Assembly (NCBI RefSeq): GCF_000934755.1
Contig: NZ_KN882175.1
Location: 716,256-780,255 of the forward strand
From: Desulfonatronovibrio magnus
Lineage (GTDB): Bacteria; Desulfobacterota; Desulfovibrionia; Desulfovibrionales; Desulfonatronovibrionaceae
Direction of reading: 5' to 3'
Length of the DNA: 64,000 nt
Shown here: positions 51,943 through 60,104 of the stretch, in pieces
Numbering within the stretch: position 1 is the stretch's first letter
Layout: each line of letters begins with the position of its first letter
The notes under the pieces: generated by a model
What the model saw: the letters and a program-made list of their open reading frames with translations, nothing else
Told to the model about the DNA's origin: nothing
Databases searched by the model: none
Translations under genes and position numbers: made by a program

Positions 51943-53160
51943 CTAAACTCGAATTGCACTAAACTCGTCACCAGTGACACACACTCCCTCCTTTTCAGTT
52001 ACCATAAAAGTATTCTCTACCCCAACCATACCCAGGCCCTCAATGCCGATTTTGGGCTCTAAGGCCAGAAACATATTCTCCTGCAGGGGGTCATCAAATC
52101 CTCTGGCAAGAGGTGGGTATTCATCCACTGCCAGGCCAATGCCATGCCCCAGAAAAGGAACTTTGTTTCCACCAAGCCCCATAAAACCTTCAGAAAATCC
52201 GCCTTTTTCAGCCATTTTCAAGGCGATTTCATAAAGATCTTCGGGTTTGGCACCGGGCCTTAATTCTTCCGCAACCCTGGCCTGGATATCAATGCACATG
52301 TCATGGGCCTTTTGAACTTGATCTGGAACCTTCCAGCCTGCAGGAAAGTAAACCTGGGTTTTGTCTGTCTGATAACCTTCTAAGGCAAAGCCGCAATCAA
52401 GGGTCAATGGTTCGTTATCCTGCCAGACCTTGCCTGCATAACCCATCTGGGTGATGGCCGGATGCTCTCCGCGCAGTCCCACAGGTCCGTTGAATACGCT
52501 GGGATAATTGGCGCTGTCTCCAGCTGCCACATGTCCCAGAAAAACTTCTTCTCCAAAATTCTGCATGCGCATCATGCCCTGATGTCCAAGAGAAAAGAAG
52601 CATTCCCAAATTTTAATACTGATTTCGTGTTCGGTCATTCCTGGATGAATGAGCTCTGGAAGCAGGTGATAAAGAGCCTCGTGGTGACGTTTGCCGCAGA
52701 TAATCATTTTATCTGCTTCCCACCGGGATTTAACCATCCTGGTTCTGACTATGGGATGATCAATGGCCTTAAAAGTCACATTACTTATCCTTTTTTGCAG
52801 GCTCTCAGCAAGGGCCCAGTTGATGCCTGTTTTTTCCGCCCCAATAACATCCGGTACCTTGAGTCCGAATTCCCCAATTGCTCCAGGAATATCCTTGTAA
52901 GACCTGAATCCAGCTACCCTTTCCAGGGGAGATTCCAGTCTGAAGCGTTCCTCTGCCTTGCGGCACATAAATACCGGCTCATCATCCATAGGTATCCAGA
53001 GCAGACCATTGCCGAGAGAACCGGTAAAATAATAAATATTTAGCTTGGAAAAAATCATGACTGCTTTACAATCCAGCCCGGCCTCAAGAATATTTGACCT
53101 GAACCTGTCCAGCCGCCAGAGCATTTCCTGGACAGGAAGTTTTTCCATTGATTCAAACAT
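51943..53160 (-). CDS. M24-family metallopeptidase (Xaa-Pro aminopeptidase-like)
   Basis: The start is placed at ATG 53160 after a GGAGA site; the frame extends 12 bases further to a TTG. The ~405-aa protein has an N-terminal creatinase/prolidase-like domain (about 10-150). The M24 'pita-bread' catalytic domain contains LTLDCGFALEGYQTDKTQ (first and second metal Asp), LGHGIGLAVDEYPP (His), LALEPKIGIEG (Glu) and VGVENTFMV (Glu). All five metal ligands appear present, so it should cleave an N-terminal residue before proline or a related bond. The stop overlaps the target duplication of the family-B MITE. Confidence 0.9.
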   Translation of the reverse strand: MFESMEKLPVQEMLWRLDRFRSNILEAGLDCKAVMIFSKLNIYYFTGSLGNGLLWIPMDDEPVFMCRKAEERFRLESPLERVAGFRSYKDIPGAIGEFGLKVPDVIGAEKTGINWALAESLQKRISNVTFKAIDHPIVRTRMVKSRWEADKMIICGKRHHEALYHLLPELIHPGMTEHEISIKIWECFFSLGHQGMMRMQNFGEEVFLGHVAAGDSANYPSVFNGPVGLRGEHPAITQMGYAGKVWQDNEPLTLDCGFALEGYQTDKTQVYFPAGWKVPDQVQKAHDMCIDIQARVAEELRPGAKPEDLYEIALKMAEKGGFSEGFMGLGGNKVPFLGHGIGLAVDEYPPLARGFDDPLQENMFLALEPKIGIEGLGMVGVENTFMVTEKEGVCVTGDEFSAIRV

Positions 53161-53260
53161 AAAAGTCTCCAAAAAAACGTTATATTTTCAACTTACAAAC
53201 CTCAAAGTGCCTGTCACGGGACTATCGGGTTCAGTGCAAAAGTGTTACCGTACAAGGCAA

Positions 53261-53561
53261 TCAATAGCCCTGCATAAGAAAGTCAATAGCAGTAACAATT
53301 TCTATGCGTCTTGACTCCAGATTGCCAATTGCTTTGCCAAGAATACTCACAGGGACTGCAGCCATAAATTGAGTAGCCATAACAAGCTCATCTCCATTCA
53401 TGTAAAAGCATGGATTTAAATGTTGTGCTGGTTTTGGCCCCCATATCCACAGGCAGTAACGGCACAACTACCCGAGTATTAAGATGGCTGAGCAAGTCAG
53501 CCTGGACATCGAGAAGGCTCCCATAACCGCCTGTATTTGGGTAGACATCAAAGCGAGACAC
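53261..53561 (-). pseudogene. ccdB: Frameshifted CcdB-type toxin
   Basis: Reading starts at GTG 53561, sharing one base with the ccdA stop (TAGTG), and begins SRFDVYPNTGGYGSLLDVQA, then LNTRVVVPLLPVDMG, the expected CcdB N-terminus. It shifts at a run of five Cs (53438-53442, plus strand), where reading then hits a TGA. Removing one base restores PAQHLNPCFYMNGDEL, then MATQFMAAVPVSILGKAIGNL and AIDFLMQGY, the CcdB C-terminus, for about 99 aa in total. CcdB poisons DNA gyrase. The toxin is therefore likely inactive, unless slippage at the homopolymer or a sequencing error is involved. Confidence 0.85.
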
Positions 53562-53806
53562 TAAAACACCCTGTATTTTTCCAAGGGCAGACCTGCTTTC
53601 TCAACAAAAGAATTTGAGCTGACCAGTGCTGCCATGTTTTCTTCCAGCCACAATTCATCACGTCTTTGCATCAGGGCTTTACTCAAACCATTTTCAAAAA
53701 CTTTTGACACGTCAATGTCAAGTCTTTCAGCCTCAGACATTAAACTCTCGTTTACTGAAACACTAATCGTCCTTTGTTCCATAAGTGGAAATCTTTCCAG
53801 AGACAT
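53561..53806 (-). CDS. ccdA: CcdA-type antitoxin
   Basis: The start is ATG 53806 after AGGAGG; the frame extends 6 bases further to a TTG. The 81-aa protein has an N-terminal ribbon-helix-helix-like segment (RTISVSVNESLMSEAERL) for DNA binding and autoregulation. The CcdA C-terminal toxin-binding tail follows (WLEENMAALVSSNSFVEKAG, ending EKYRVF). CcdA neutralises CcdB and represses its own operon. Its partner is frameshifted, so the antitoxin may be retained as a domestic repressor or against related toxins. Confidence 0.88.
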   Translation of the reverse strand: MSLERFPLMEQRTISVSVNESLMSEAERLDIDVSKVFENGLSKALMQRRDELWLEENMAALVSSNSFVEKAGLPLEKYRVF

Positions 53807-53871
53807 CGTCAACCTCCTGATAAGTCAATATTAAATCCAGTAAATAGGATGCAGCAGAAAAATGAATAACC

Positions 53872-54897
53872 CTATTCCACCAGTGTATAATCCATGCGCC
53901 TTTTTCTGGGTTCAAACCCAGCCCCTCTTATCAGACTTCGCAATTCATTTTCAGGCATCTTAAAGCACACTCCTGCAGCAGCCACCACATTTTCCTCAAT
54001 CATGGTAGAGCCAAAATCATTAGCCCCCGAGAGAAGGGCCATCTGCCCGATTTTCGCACCCTGAGTAACCCAGGAAGCCTGAATGTTTGGTATATTATCA
54101 AGAAACAGCCGACACAAGGCCAGAAATTTCAGATATTCGGCAGATGAAGACTCTTGTACTTCTATAAGTGTATTGCCCGGCTGGAAAGTCCATGGGATAA
54201 AAGCTGTAAAGCCCCCTGTCTGGTCCTGCAGCGAGCGCAGCTTATCAAGGTGACTCAGGCGCTCGGCAATAGTTTCCACATGGCCGAACATCATGGTGGC
54301 TGTAGTTTTTAACCCCTGAAGATGAGCCTCTTTCATAACCTCTAACCATTGGGCTGTCATGCACTTTCTTGGAGACAACTCTGTTCTGACCCGATCTACA
54401 AGAATTTCAGCGCCCCCGCCGGGAATGGAATCCAAACCGCTTTTCTTAAGCCTGGCAACAACCTCTTTGACGCTTAGTCCGGATTCACGGCTGAGATGAT
54501 AAATTTCAGGAGGTGAAAAACCATGCACCGCAATCTGAGGAAAACGGTCCTTGATAAACTCCAGCATCTTCTGGTAATATATCAGGTCAAGGTCAGGATT
54601 CATGCCGCCTTGAAGAAGAATTTGCCCGCCGCCAAGTTCCAGGGTTTCAGAAATTTTTCTGCTCAACTCTGCAAAACTGAGCACATACCCATCTTCATGA
54701 CCTGGAGGCTTGAAAAAGGCACAAAACTTACAGGCAGATACACACACATTGGTATAGTTGATATTTCGATCTACAATGTATGTGACCCTATTGTCAGGGT
54801 GCATTTTCAACCGGGTTTCATGGGCCATCTGCCCCAAAGTAAACAAATTATCTTCTTGCCAAAGCTTTTCAGCCTGTTCTATGGTTAGTCTTTGCAT
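53872..54897 (-). CDS. mqnC: Cyclic dehypoxanthinyl futalosine synthase (radical SAM), menaquinone pathway
   Basis: This 341-aa radical SAM enzyme has C52-x3-C56-x2-C59 (CVSACKFC), binding the [4Fe-4S] cluster. The context VTYIVDRNINYTNVC, GGQILLQGGMNPDL, SIPGGGAEIL, TATMMFGHVE and GANDFGSTMIEENVV is characteristic of MqnC, which cyclises dehypoxanthinyl futalosine in the futalosine route to menaquinone. That route is common in anaerobic delta- and epsilonproteobacteria. No other mqn gene lies in the window. It stands apart from neighbours, with a tandem 9-bp repeat directly upstream. Confidence 0.92.
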   Translation of the reverse strand: MQRLTIEQAEKLWQEDNLFTLGQMAHETRLKMHPDNRVTYIVDRNINYTNVCVSACKFCAFFKPPGHEDGYVLSFAELSRKISETLELGGGQILLQGGMNPDLDLIYYQKMLEFIKDRFPQIAVHGFSPPEIYHLSRESGLSVKEVVARLKKSGLDSIPGGGAEILVDRVRTELSPRKCMTAQWLEVMKEAHLQGLKTTATMMFGHVETIAERLSHLDKLRSLQDQTGGFTAFIPWTFQPGNTLIEVQESSSAEYLKFLALCRLFLDNIPNIQASWVTQGAKIGQMALLSGANDFGSTMIEENVVAAAGVCFKMPENELRSLIRGAGFEPRKRRMDYTLVE

Positions 54898-54901
54898 TTT
54901 T

Positions 54902-54947
54902 TTAGTTTTAAGTTTTAAGTGTTAAGTGTTAAGTTTTAAGATTTAAG
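54902..54947. repeat. Short tandem repeat GTTTTAAG/GTGTTAAG upstream of mqnC
   Basis: About five imperfect 9-bp units (AGTTTTAAG, AGTGTTAAG) lie directly upstream of the mqnC start. They could change promoter spacing if unit number varies. Confidence 0.7.
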
Positions 54948-55074
54948 CATCTCACCGGGGGGCCGGGACTGAGCCTGTGAGTAACTTCCTTTATAAGTGG
55001 AGCCTGCATCCTGCAGGCTATTAAAGACTAGGCGGCTGGAAGCCGCCTCCACATTGAAGAACAGTCCCATATTT

Positions 55075-55537
55075 GGAAATTGGGACAGTCCCCGCGAGGT
55101 ACTACAAAAAAGACTGATGCTGCATTGACACCTGGAAGAAATCTGCTTTGATGAAAAAATCTACACAGCGAGGGACAGTCCCCCTCCGGGCTGTAAGCCT
55201 CCGGGCAGGAAGCTGTGCCAGGCGCAAAGTTCCCATCTTTGACGGAACTTTTCAGGCAAATGTGCATCAATCATGAGCAAAAAACGTCAAAATGTGAAAA
55301 CTGTAAACATCTGATTTTATTGACAAAACGATTGTAGTTACTTGTAAGCTCCTCACCCGGGCGGACTGGGACCGAACTTGTGAGTAACTAAAAAATCAGC
55401 CTTAACACGTTAGAGATTGCCGCGCTCGAAGACTCGCTCGCAATGACACCTGAACTGTCAGGTATGTAGTTGCTCAAAATCTGTCACCCGTGAGGGAGCC
55501 TAAACGACCGAAGCAATCTTTATGGTAAAACCATAAT
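55075..55537. repeat. Left arm of large inverted repeat flanking 55.5-58.7 kb
   Basis: It matches the reverse complement of 58699-59123 in the same order over three blocks: GGAAATTGGGACAGTCCCCG through ACACAGCGAGGGACAGTCCC; GCGCAAAG.TCCCATCTTTGAC; and CACGTTAG.GATTGCCGCGCTCG through CGACCGAAGCAATCT to CCATAAT. Indels separate the blocks. This fills most of the 54898-55630 gap; the 55028-55270 ORF is an artefact. Confidence 0.85.
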
Positions 55538-55630
55538 ATTCTGAATTTATTTATTATACGGTCAGGTTACTTAGAAAAAGTTATACGATTTACCTATGAA
55601 ACATTTATACCCCTTTCAAGAGATCAAACT

Positions 55631-56080
55631 ATGATGGAAATAATCAGGAATCAAGACCTGAAAAATATTTTAACTCAGGCAAAGACCATAGCTGTAATCG
55701 GTGCCAAGGACAAGCCCGGCCAGCCAGTCAATGATGTGGGGCTTTATCTTATAAAGGCCGGGTACAGAGTAATCCCTGTTCACCCCAAAAGACAGAATGT
55801 CTGGGGTCTGGAAACCTGGAAAACAATCCTGGACATTCCATTTCCAGTGGATATCATTAACCTGTTCAGGGCTCCGGATTTCTGCCCGGCCCATGCCAAA
55901 GAAGTGCTGCAGCTGAACTACACACCATTATGTTTCTGGATGCAACTTGGAATTACATGTAATGAAGCTGCTGAAATTCTCAAGCCCAGGTCCATCCAGG
56001 TTATCCAGGACAGATGTATCAAGATCGAACATCAAAGGCTTTTTCAAGATACCGGGCAACTTGAGCAGCATCCTGTTTAG
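55631..56080 (+). CDS. CoA-binding (YccU-type) protein
   Basis: This 149-aa protein is a single CoA-binding Rossmann domain: TIAVIGAKDKPGQPVNDVGLYLI, AGYRVIPVHPKRQNVWG (PVNP-like motif), VDIINLFRAPDFCPAHAKEVL and LCFWMQLGITCNEAA (WMQ-GI motif). Members bind CoA, but the cellular role is uncertain. It runs into the YkgJ-type gene. Confidence 0.85.
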   Translation: MMEIIRNQDLKNILTQAKTIAVIGAKDKPGQPVNDVGLYLIKAGYRVIPVHPKRQNVWGLETWKTILDIPFPVDIINLFRAPDFCPAHAKEVLQLNYTPLCFWMQLGITCNEAAEILKPRSIQVIQDRCIKIEHQRLFQDTGQLEQHPV

Positions 56081-56744
56081 TGCTTTTTTGTGCCCCCCTG
56101 CCAGGAAAAAGTTTTCTGTTAATTGTTTTGACAAAATATTTAAGGGTCTAACTGAGTTTTATGGGCAAGCTAATAATCCACACTGGAGCATAACTTTGGA
56201 AAAAGCCTTTAACTGTAAAATGTGCGGCCAATGCTGTCAGGGCAATGGAGGAATAGTGGCTACCATTGAAGAACAAATGGCCATGGCTGATTTCCTTAAT
56301 ATTTGTCTTTCAGAATTTCAGGATCAATACATCCGAAAATCTAAAGATAAATTTTTTGTCCAGACCAGCAGGCAGGGAACATGCCTGTTTTTTATTCCTG
56401 ATCAAGGCTGCAGGGTTCATCCGGTCAAACCGCGGACGTGCAGGGCCTGGCCCTTTTTCCGGGGAAACCTTATGGATGAATCCAGCTTTGACATGGCCAG
56501 AGAATATTGTTCCGGGATCAATCCTGATATTTCTTTTAATGAATTTGTCCGTCAGGGAATCAGCTATTTGGAAGAACACAGCCTCACATCAGAGATGACA
56601 AACACCCCGGCCAATGCCCTTAATATTTCTGGGGTCAGGGGGCAGGGGGCAGAGGGAAGAAGGCTGAAGGAAGAAGGAAGAAGGCTGAAGGCTGAAGGAA
56701 GAAGGAAGAAGGCTGAAGGAAGAAGGAAGAAGGCTGAAGGCTGA
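56061..56744 (+). CDS. YkgJ-family cysteine-cluster protein with repeat-derived tail
   Basis: The conserved part begins near 56199 with FNCKMCGQCCQGNGG (CxxCxxCC), then CLFFIPDQGCRVHPVKPRTCRAWPF and a last cysteine in YCSGINP, the YkgJ pattern predicted to bind an Fe-S cluster or zinc. The true start is uncertain. An ATG at 55947 would overlap the previous gene by 134 bases, so I suggest an alternative start near TTG 56061 or 56088. The last ~35 residues (GRRLKEEGRRLKAEG and so on) are read through a GAAGG-type microsatellite and are probably not functional, so the natural stop may have been lost. Confidence 0.72.
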   Translation: MSSILFSAFLCPPARKKFSVNCFDKIFKGLTEFYGQANNPHWSITLEKAFNCKMCGQCCQGNGGIVATIEEQMAMADFLNICLSEFQDQYIRKSKDKFFVQTSRQGTCLFFIPDQGCRVHPVKPRTCRAWPFFRGNLMDESSFDMAREYCSGINPDISFNEFVRQGISYLEEHSLTSEMTNTPANALNISGVRGQGAEGRRLKEEGRRLKAEGRRKKAEGRRKKAEG

Positions 56745-56795
56745 AGGAAGAAGGAAGAAGGCTGAAGGAAGAAGGCTGAAGGAAGAAGGCTGAAG
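56661..56795. repeat. GAAGGAAGAAGGCTGAAGG microsatellite/VNTR
   Basis: Units GGCTGAAGG and AAGGAAGAAGG alternate about a dozen times and run across the 3' end of the YkgJ-type ORF. It is followed by GTCAGAGGTCAGACGTCAG repeats. The reverse-complement motif CTTCAGCCTTCA recurs near 31446 and 63941. Confidence 0.88.
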
Positions 56796-56935
56796 TCAGA
56801 GGTCAGACGTCAGAGGGCAGAGATCATAGATCGCACGTCAGTATGCGGATTGATTAAACATGAAATGTGAGTTATTTGGAAATTTTAAAGCGCTTTAAAC
56901 TTAAATTTTAAAACTTAAAACTCAAACCTCCCCCA

Positions 56936-57730
56936 ATGAACATCCAGCAATGCTATCAGATATTAGGCGTTGGACCTGATGCGGATCTGAACTCAATCAA
57001 AAAGGCATACAGAGACCTTGCTTTCAAGAGTCATCCCGATCTTAATCAGGATGACCCGGAAGCAGGATATAAATTCCACCGCATAAATACTGCCTATGTT
57101 ACCCTAAGAGATTATCTGGGGGACAAGCAGCCCCGGGCTGAAGCAACTGCACGAGAAAAGGCCGGAGCAAAACCAGGACAGAGCAGGGCCAAAGCTTCGC
57201 GCACTTATCATGAACAGGCAGGAAGAGCCAGGCGAGAGAAAAAAAAGTATGGTGAAGACTTTGATCCTGATGCAAGAAGAAAAAAATTCTTTTATCGACA
57301 GGAAGAAGTTTTAAAAGACATTCTCAATGACCCCTTTGCCCGACAGGTATTTGAAGATATCTTTCAAAAAATTAAAAAAGACGGTGTAAAGTATCCAGGT
57401 GTACCCGTCATAAAAAAGCGTCGCCTAAAATTTGAGTGGGGGAAATATAACTTTGATCTCGATCTTTCCAAAGGCCTTTTTTCTGGAATCAGGCGCTGGT
57501 TTTCATCCCAGCTTGATGATGAACAGACTGTTTACATGAATCCTGTAAAGCTCCGGCCCGGAGCAACCGTTCGCATAACTGTGCAGAGAAAGTGGTCCGG
57601 GCCTGCCCAGACAGTCAATGTTACCCTGCCTGGTGATTATGTAGTTGGAAGGCCCGTACGCTTGCGAGGAATGGGCCGTAAAATAGGCCCCTGGAAAGGG
57701 GATCTTTATTTGAGGCTTTTGAGTAAATAA
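56936..57730 (+). CDS. J-domain protein (DnaJ-like co-chaperone)
   Basis: Residues 1-65 are a J domain (CYQILGVGPDADLNSIKKAYRDLAFKSHPDLNQDD) with the HPD triad needed to stimulate DnaK. Residues ~70-150 are basic and helical. Residues ~200-264 resemble the DnaJ C-terminal peptide-binding fold (LRPGATVRITVQRKW, then VRLRGMGRKIGPWKGDLYLRLL). There is no Cys-rich zinc-finger domain, as in CbpA-type J proteins. The gene directly precedes a pseudouridine synthase and lies inside the inverted-repeat-flanked block. Confidence 0.87.
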   Translation: MNIQQCYQILGVGPDADLNSIKKAYRDLAFKSHPDLNQDDPEAGYKFHRINTAYVTLRDYLGDKQPRAEATAREKAGAKPGQSRAKASRTYHEQAGRARREKKKYGEDFDPDARRKKFFYRQEEVLKDILNDPFARQVFEDIFQKIKKDGVKYPGVPVIKKRRLKFEWGKYNFDLDLSKGLFSGIRRWFSSQLDDEQTVYMNPVKLRPGATVRITVQRKWSGPAQTVNVTLPGDYVVGRPVRLRGMGRKIGPWKGDLYLRLLSK

Positions 57731-57780
57731 ATTGAGCATAACTGTGGCAGGATTCACAGATGCTTTTATGAGTGATTACG

Positions 57781-58527
57781 ATGAATGATTTGATGCGTAT
57801 TAACAAGGCCATAGCAAGAGCCGGTGTCTGCTCCAGACGCAAGGCAGATGAGCTCATACGTCAGGGGAAAGTGACAGTCAATGATATGGTCATATCAGAG
57901 ATGGGTGTTATGGTCGATACTGTAAAAGATAAAATAACAGTTAACGGCCAGCAGATTAACCATGCCCCACAACACAACTCGTTCACCTATGTCATGCTCA
58001 ACAAGCCTGTTCAGGTAGTAACCACCATGGCTGACCCTGAAAATCGCAAAACAGTCTTTGATCTACTGCCTGATGATTTTAACAAGAAGCGCCTTTTTCC
58101 AGTCGGCAGACTGGACTATTTCTCAGAAGGTCTTCTTTTGATGACCAATGATGGAGAACTAACGCATCGTTTGACACATCCATCCTGGAAGCAGCCTAAA
58201 ACATACCATGTTCTGGTCAGAGAAAAACCCAGTTCCTCCATGCTGAATATTTTAAAAATGGGAATGACCCTTAAAGACGGTCAAAAGCTTGCACCCATCA
58301 GAGCACGCATTATCGATACCAGAAATAACGGATTTACTTTGGAAATGATCCTTACTCAGGGAGTCAACCGGCAGATCAGAAAAATTTGTCAGGATTTTGG
58401 GCTGACCATCCTGAGGCTGGTTAGAATAAGCCAGGGGCCCTTGCACATTGGTGAATTACAACCAGGCAAGACGCGGTCATTAACCCCCAAAGAGATCCTT
58501 GGATTAAAAGAAAGCGTTGGTTTATAA
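57781..58527 (+). CDS. RsuA/RluB-family rRNA pseudouridine synthase
   Basis: This ~248-aa protein has an N-terminal S4 RNA-binding domain (MRINKAIARAGVCSRRKADELIRQGKVTVNDMVI) and a pseudouridine synthase core with GRLDYFSEGLLLMTNDGELTHRL, where the Asp of GRLD is catalytic. EMILTQGVNRQIRKICQDFGL follows. These enzymes isomerise uridine in 23S or 16S rRNA. I chose ATG 57781 over the upstream GTG 57772; ATG 57793 is also possible. No strong ribosome site is seen. Likely target is a 23S position (RluB/RluF class), inferred from size. Confidence 0.88.
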   Translation: MNDLMRINKAIARAGVCSRRKADELIRQGKVTVNDMVISEMGVMVDTVKDKITVNGQQINHAPQHNSFTYVMLNKPVQVVTTMADPENRKTVFDLLPDDFNKKRLFPVGRLDYFSEGLLLMTNDGELTHRLTHPSWKQPKTYHVLVREKPSSSMLNILKMGMTLKDGQKLAPIRARIIDTRNNGFTLEMILTQGVNRQIRKICQDFGLTILRLVRISQGPLHIGELQPGKTRSLTPKEILGLKESVGL

Positions 58528-58550
58528 TACTAAGGCGGATTTTTCCCGCA

Positions 58551-58652
58551 ACCAAAAAAGATATTTTAACCGCCCGTTCTAAGACTCACTCAAGACACAA
58601 AGGGCGCAAAGGAAAAAACAGCCTTTTTGAAAACCGGTGCCCGGTTTTCAAA
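58551..58652. repeat. Family D repeat, copy 1
   Basis: ATATTTTAACCGCCCGTTC, AGACTCACTCAAGAC and a GAAAACCGGTGCCCGGTTTTC palindrome-like tail match the reverse complement of 59936-60037 at about 85-90% by eye. Together they bracket the right arm of the large inverted repeat and lolA. Confidence 0.85.
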
Positions 58653-58698
58653 AATATCTTGCAAGTATCTACAAACATATTGGCAATAAGTTCAGAGC

Positions 58699-59123
58699 AT
58701 TATGGCTTTACCATACAGATTGCTTCGGTCGCTTAGGCTCCCTCGTGGGTGACAGGTTTTCAGCAACTACATCCCTGACAGCTCAGGTGTCATTGCGAGC
58801 GAGTCTTTTTATCCCGTTGAATACACGCAGTGTAGGCGCAGCCATTCAACTGGGGCGAGCGCGGCAATCCCTAACGTGCTAAGGCTATTACACCTCTTTT
58901 TTTGTGGCTCCAGCCACATTTTGAAGAAGCGGCTGGAGCCGCAAGAGCAAAACGTTCCCAGGCTGGAGCCTGGGAACGAGAGTTCAGTCAAAGATGGGAG
59001 CTTTGCGCTTGGCACAGGGACTGTCCCTCGCTGTGTAAATTTTTTCATTTAAGCAAATATTTCCTGGAACCAATGCAGAATCAATCTTTTTTATAGTACC
59101 TCGCGGGGACTGTCCCAATTTCC
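58699..59123. repeat. Right arm of large inverted repeat flanking 55.5-58.7 kb
   Basis: It is the colinear reverse complement of 55075-55537, with insertions such as a second stem around 58890-58980 (TGGCTCCAGCCACA and TTCCCAGGCTGGAGCCTGGG). It contains GGGACTGTCCC at 59019 and 59106. The 58984-59226 ORF is an artefact. Confidence 0.85.
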
Positions 59124-59215
59124 AGAAAAGTGACAGCCTCTTTAAAGTTACCCACAGGTTCGGCCCCTGGCCGCCAGGGTGCGGAGCGTCAAGATAACCA
59201 CTTACGGAGATATAT

Positions 59216-59836
59216 ATGAAATACATAACTTTTCTTTTTTTACTGGTTTTTACCTTAATACCTTTTGGTGGTCACGCATCAGAGATGGCTGAGCTGGTGC
59301 AGCAGAAATACGAAAGCATTGAATCATTTGAGGCCGGTTATATCCAGATACTTACCAATGCCTCAACAAGGGAGCAGGAAGAAAGAATGGGACGCATTTC
59401 TTTCCAGAAGCCATTATCTGTTCGCTGGGAAGCTGACAGTCCTGAACCTGAACTGCTCATTATGAACCAGGAGGTAGTCTGGAATTACTTTCCCGAAGAC
59501 CAGGCTTTATATCAATATGATGCTTCAGACATACTCTCCTCAAGGACCATGCTACGATTTATTTCAGGCAAGGCCAGGTTAAAGGAAGATTTCAGGGTGG
59601 AAGATCAGGGCATGGAAGATGGCTTGCACAAGATTAAGCTTGTCCCCAGAAATCCTGAACCCGACCTGGTTCTGGCATATATCTGGGCTGATGATGACGG
59701 GCTTATGAACAGGCTTTTATTGGTGGATTTTTTCGGTAATGGAAATGAGTTAAAACTTAAAGATATCAACCTGAACCCTGAACTTGATGAAGAGCTTTTT
59801 GAGTTTGACCCTCCAGAAGATCTAAAGGTGATGTAG
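59216..59836 (+). CDS. lolA: Outer-membrane lipoprotein carrier LolA
   Basis: ATG 59216 follows GGAG. The 206-aa protein has a signal peptide cut after GGHAS, then the LolA fold: VQQKYESIESFEAGYIQIL, ISFQKPLSVRWEADSPEPELL, WNYFPEDQALYQYDAS and a long beta run ending ELFEFDPPEDLKVM. LolA ferries lipoproteins from LolCDE to LolB across the periplasm, consistent with a Gram-negative cell. No lolB is seen. The gene is bracketed by family-D repeats. Confidence 0.9.
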   Translation: MKYITFLFLLVFTLIPFGGHASEMAELVQQKYESIESFEAGYIQILTNASTREQEERMGRISFQKPLSVRWEADSPEPELLIMNQEVVWNYFPEDQALYQYDASDILSSRTMLRFISGKARLKEDFRVEDQGMEDGLHKIKLVPRNPEPDLVLAYIWADDDGLMNRLLLVDFFGNGNELKLKDINLNPELDEELFEFDPPEDLKVM

Positions 59837-59935
59837 GCTTTTAGTAACTTACTCTTGAAACCCTGTCATAAAAAAAAATTTGAACCGCAAAGGCGCGAAG
59901 GACTCAAAGTTAAAGATAATAAAGAAGATTTTTTT

Positions 59936-60037
59936 TTGAAAACCGGGCATCGGTTTTCAAAAAGGCTGTCTTTTCATTTGCGTCCTTTGCGTCTTGAGTG
60001 AGTCTTCGAACGGGCGGTTAAGATATTTTTCTTGAGG
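59936..60037. repeat. Family D repeat, copy 2 (inverted)
   Basis: Reverse complement of 58551-58652, ending at AACGGGCGGTTAAGATATTT. It lies between lolA and the small Cys-rich ORF. Confidence 0.85.
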
Positions 60038-60104
60038 TTGCAGGCGACCAGCTAAATGGAAATTTCAAACCAACATGTCGTGTATTTGTTAAAGGAGTAT
60101 ATAA

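Noticed and set aside
55028..55270. 80-codon ORF, and its mirror at 58984-59226
   Set aside because: Both read through the arms of the large inverted repeat and have no ribosome site or family resemblance.
56661..56795. Possible CRISPR-like array
   Set aside because: It is a simple GAAGG/GGCTGAAGG microsatellite with no spacers.
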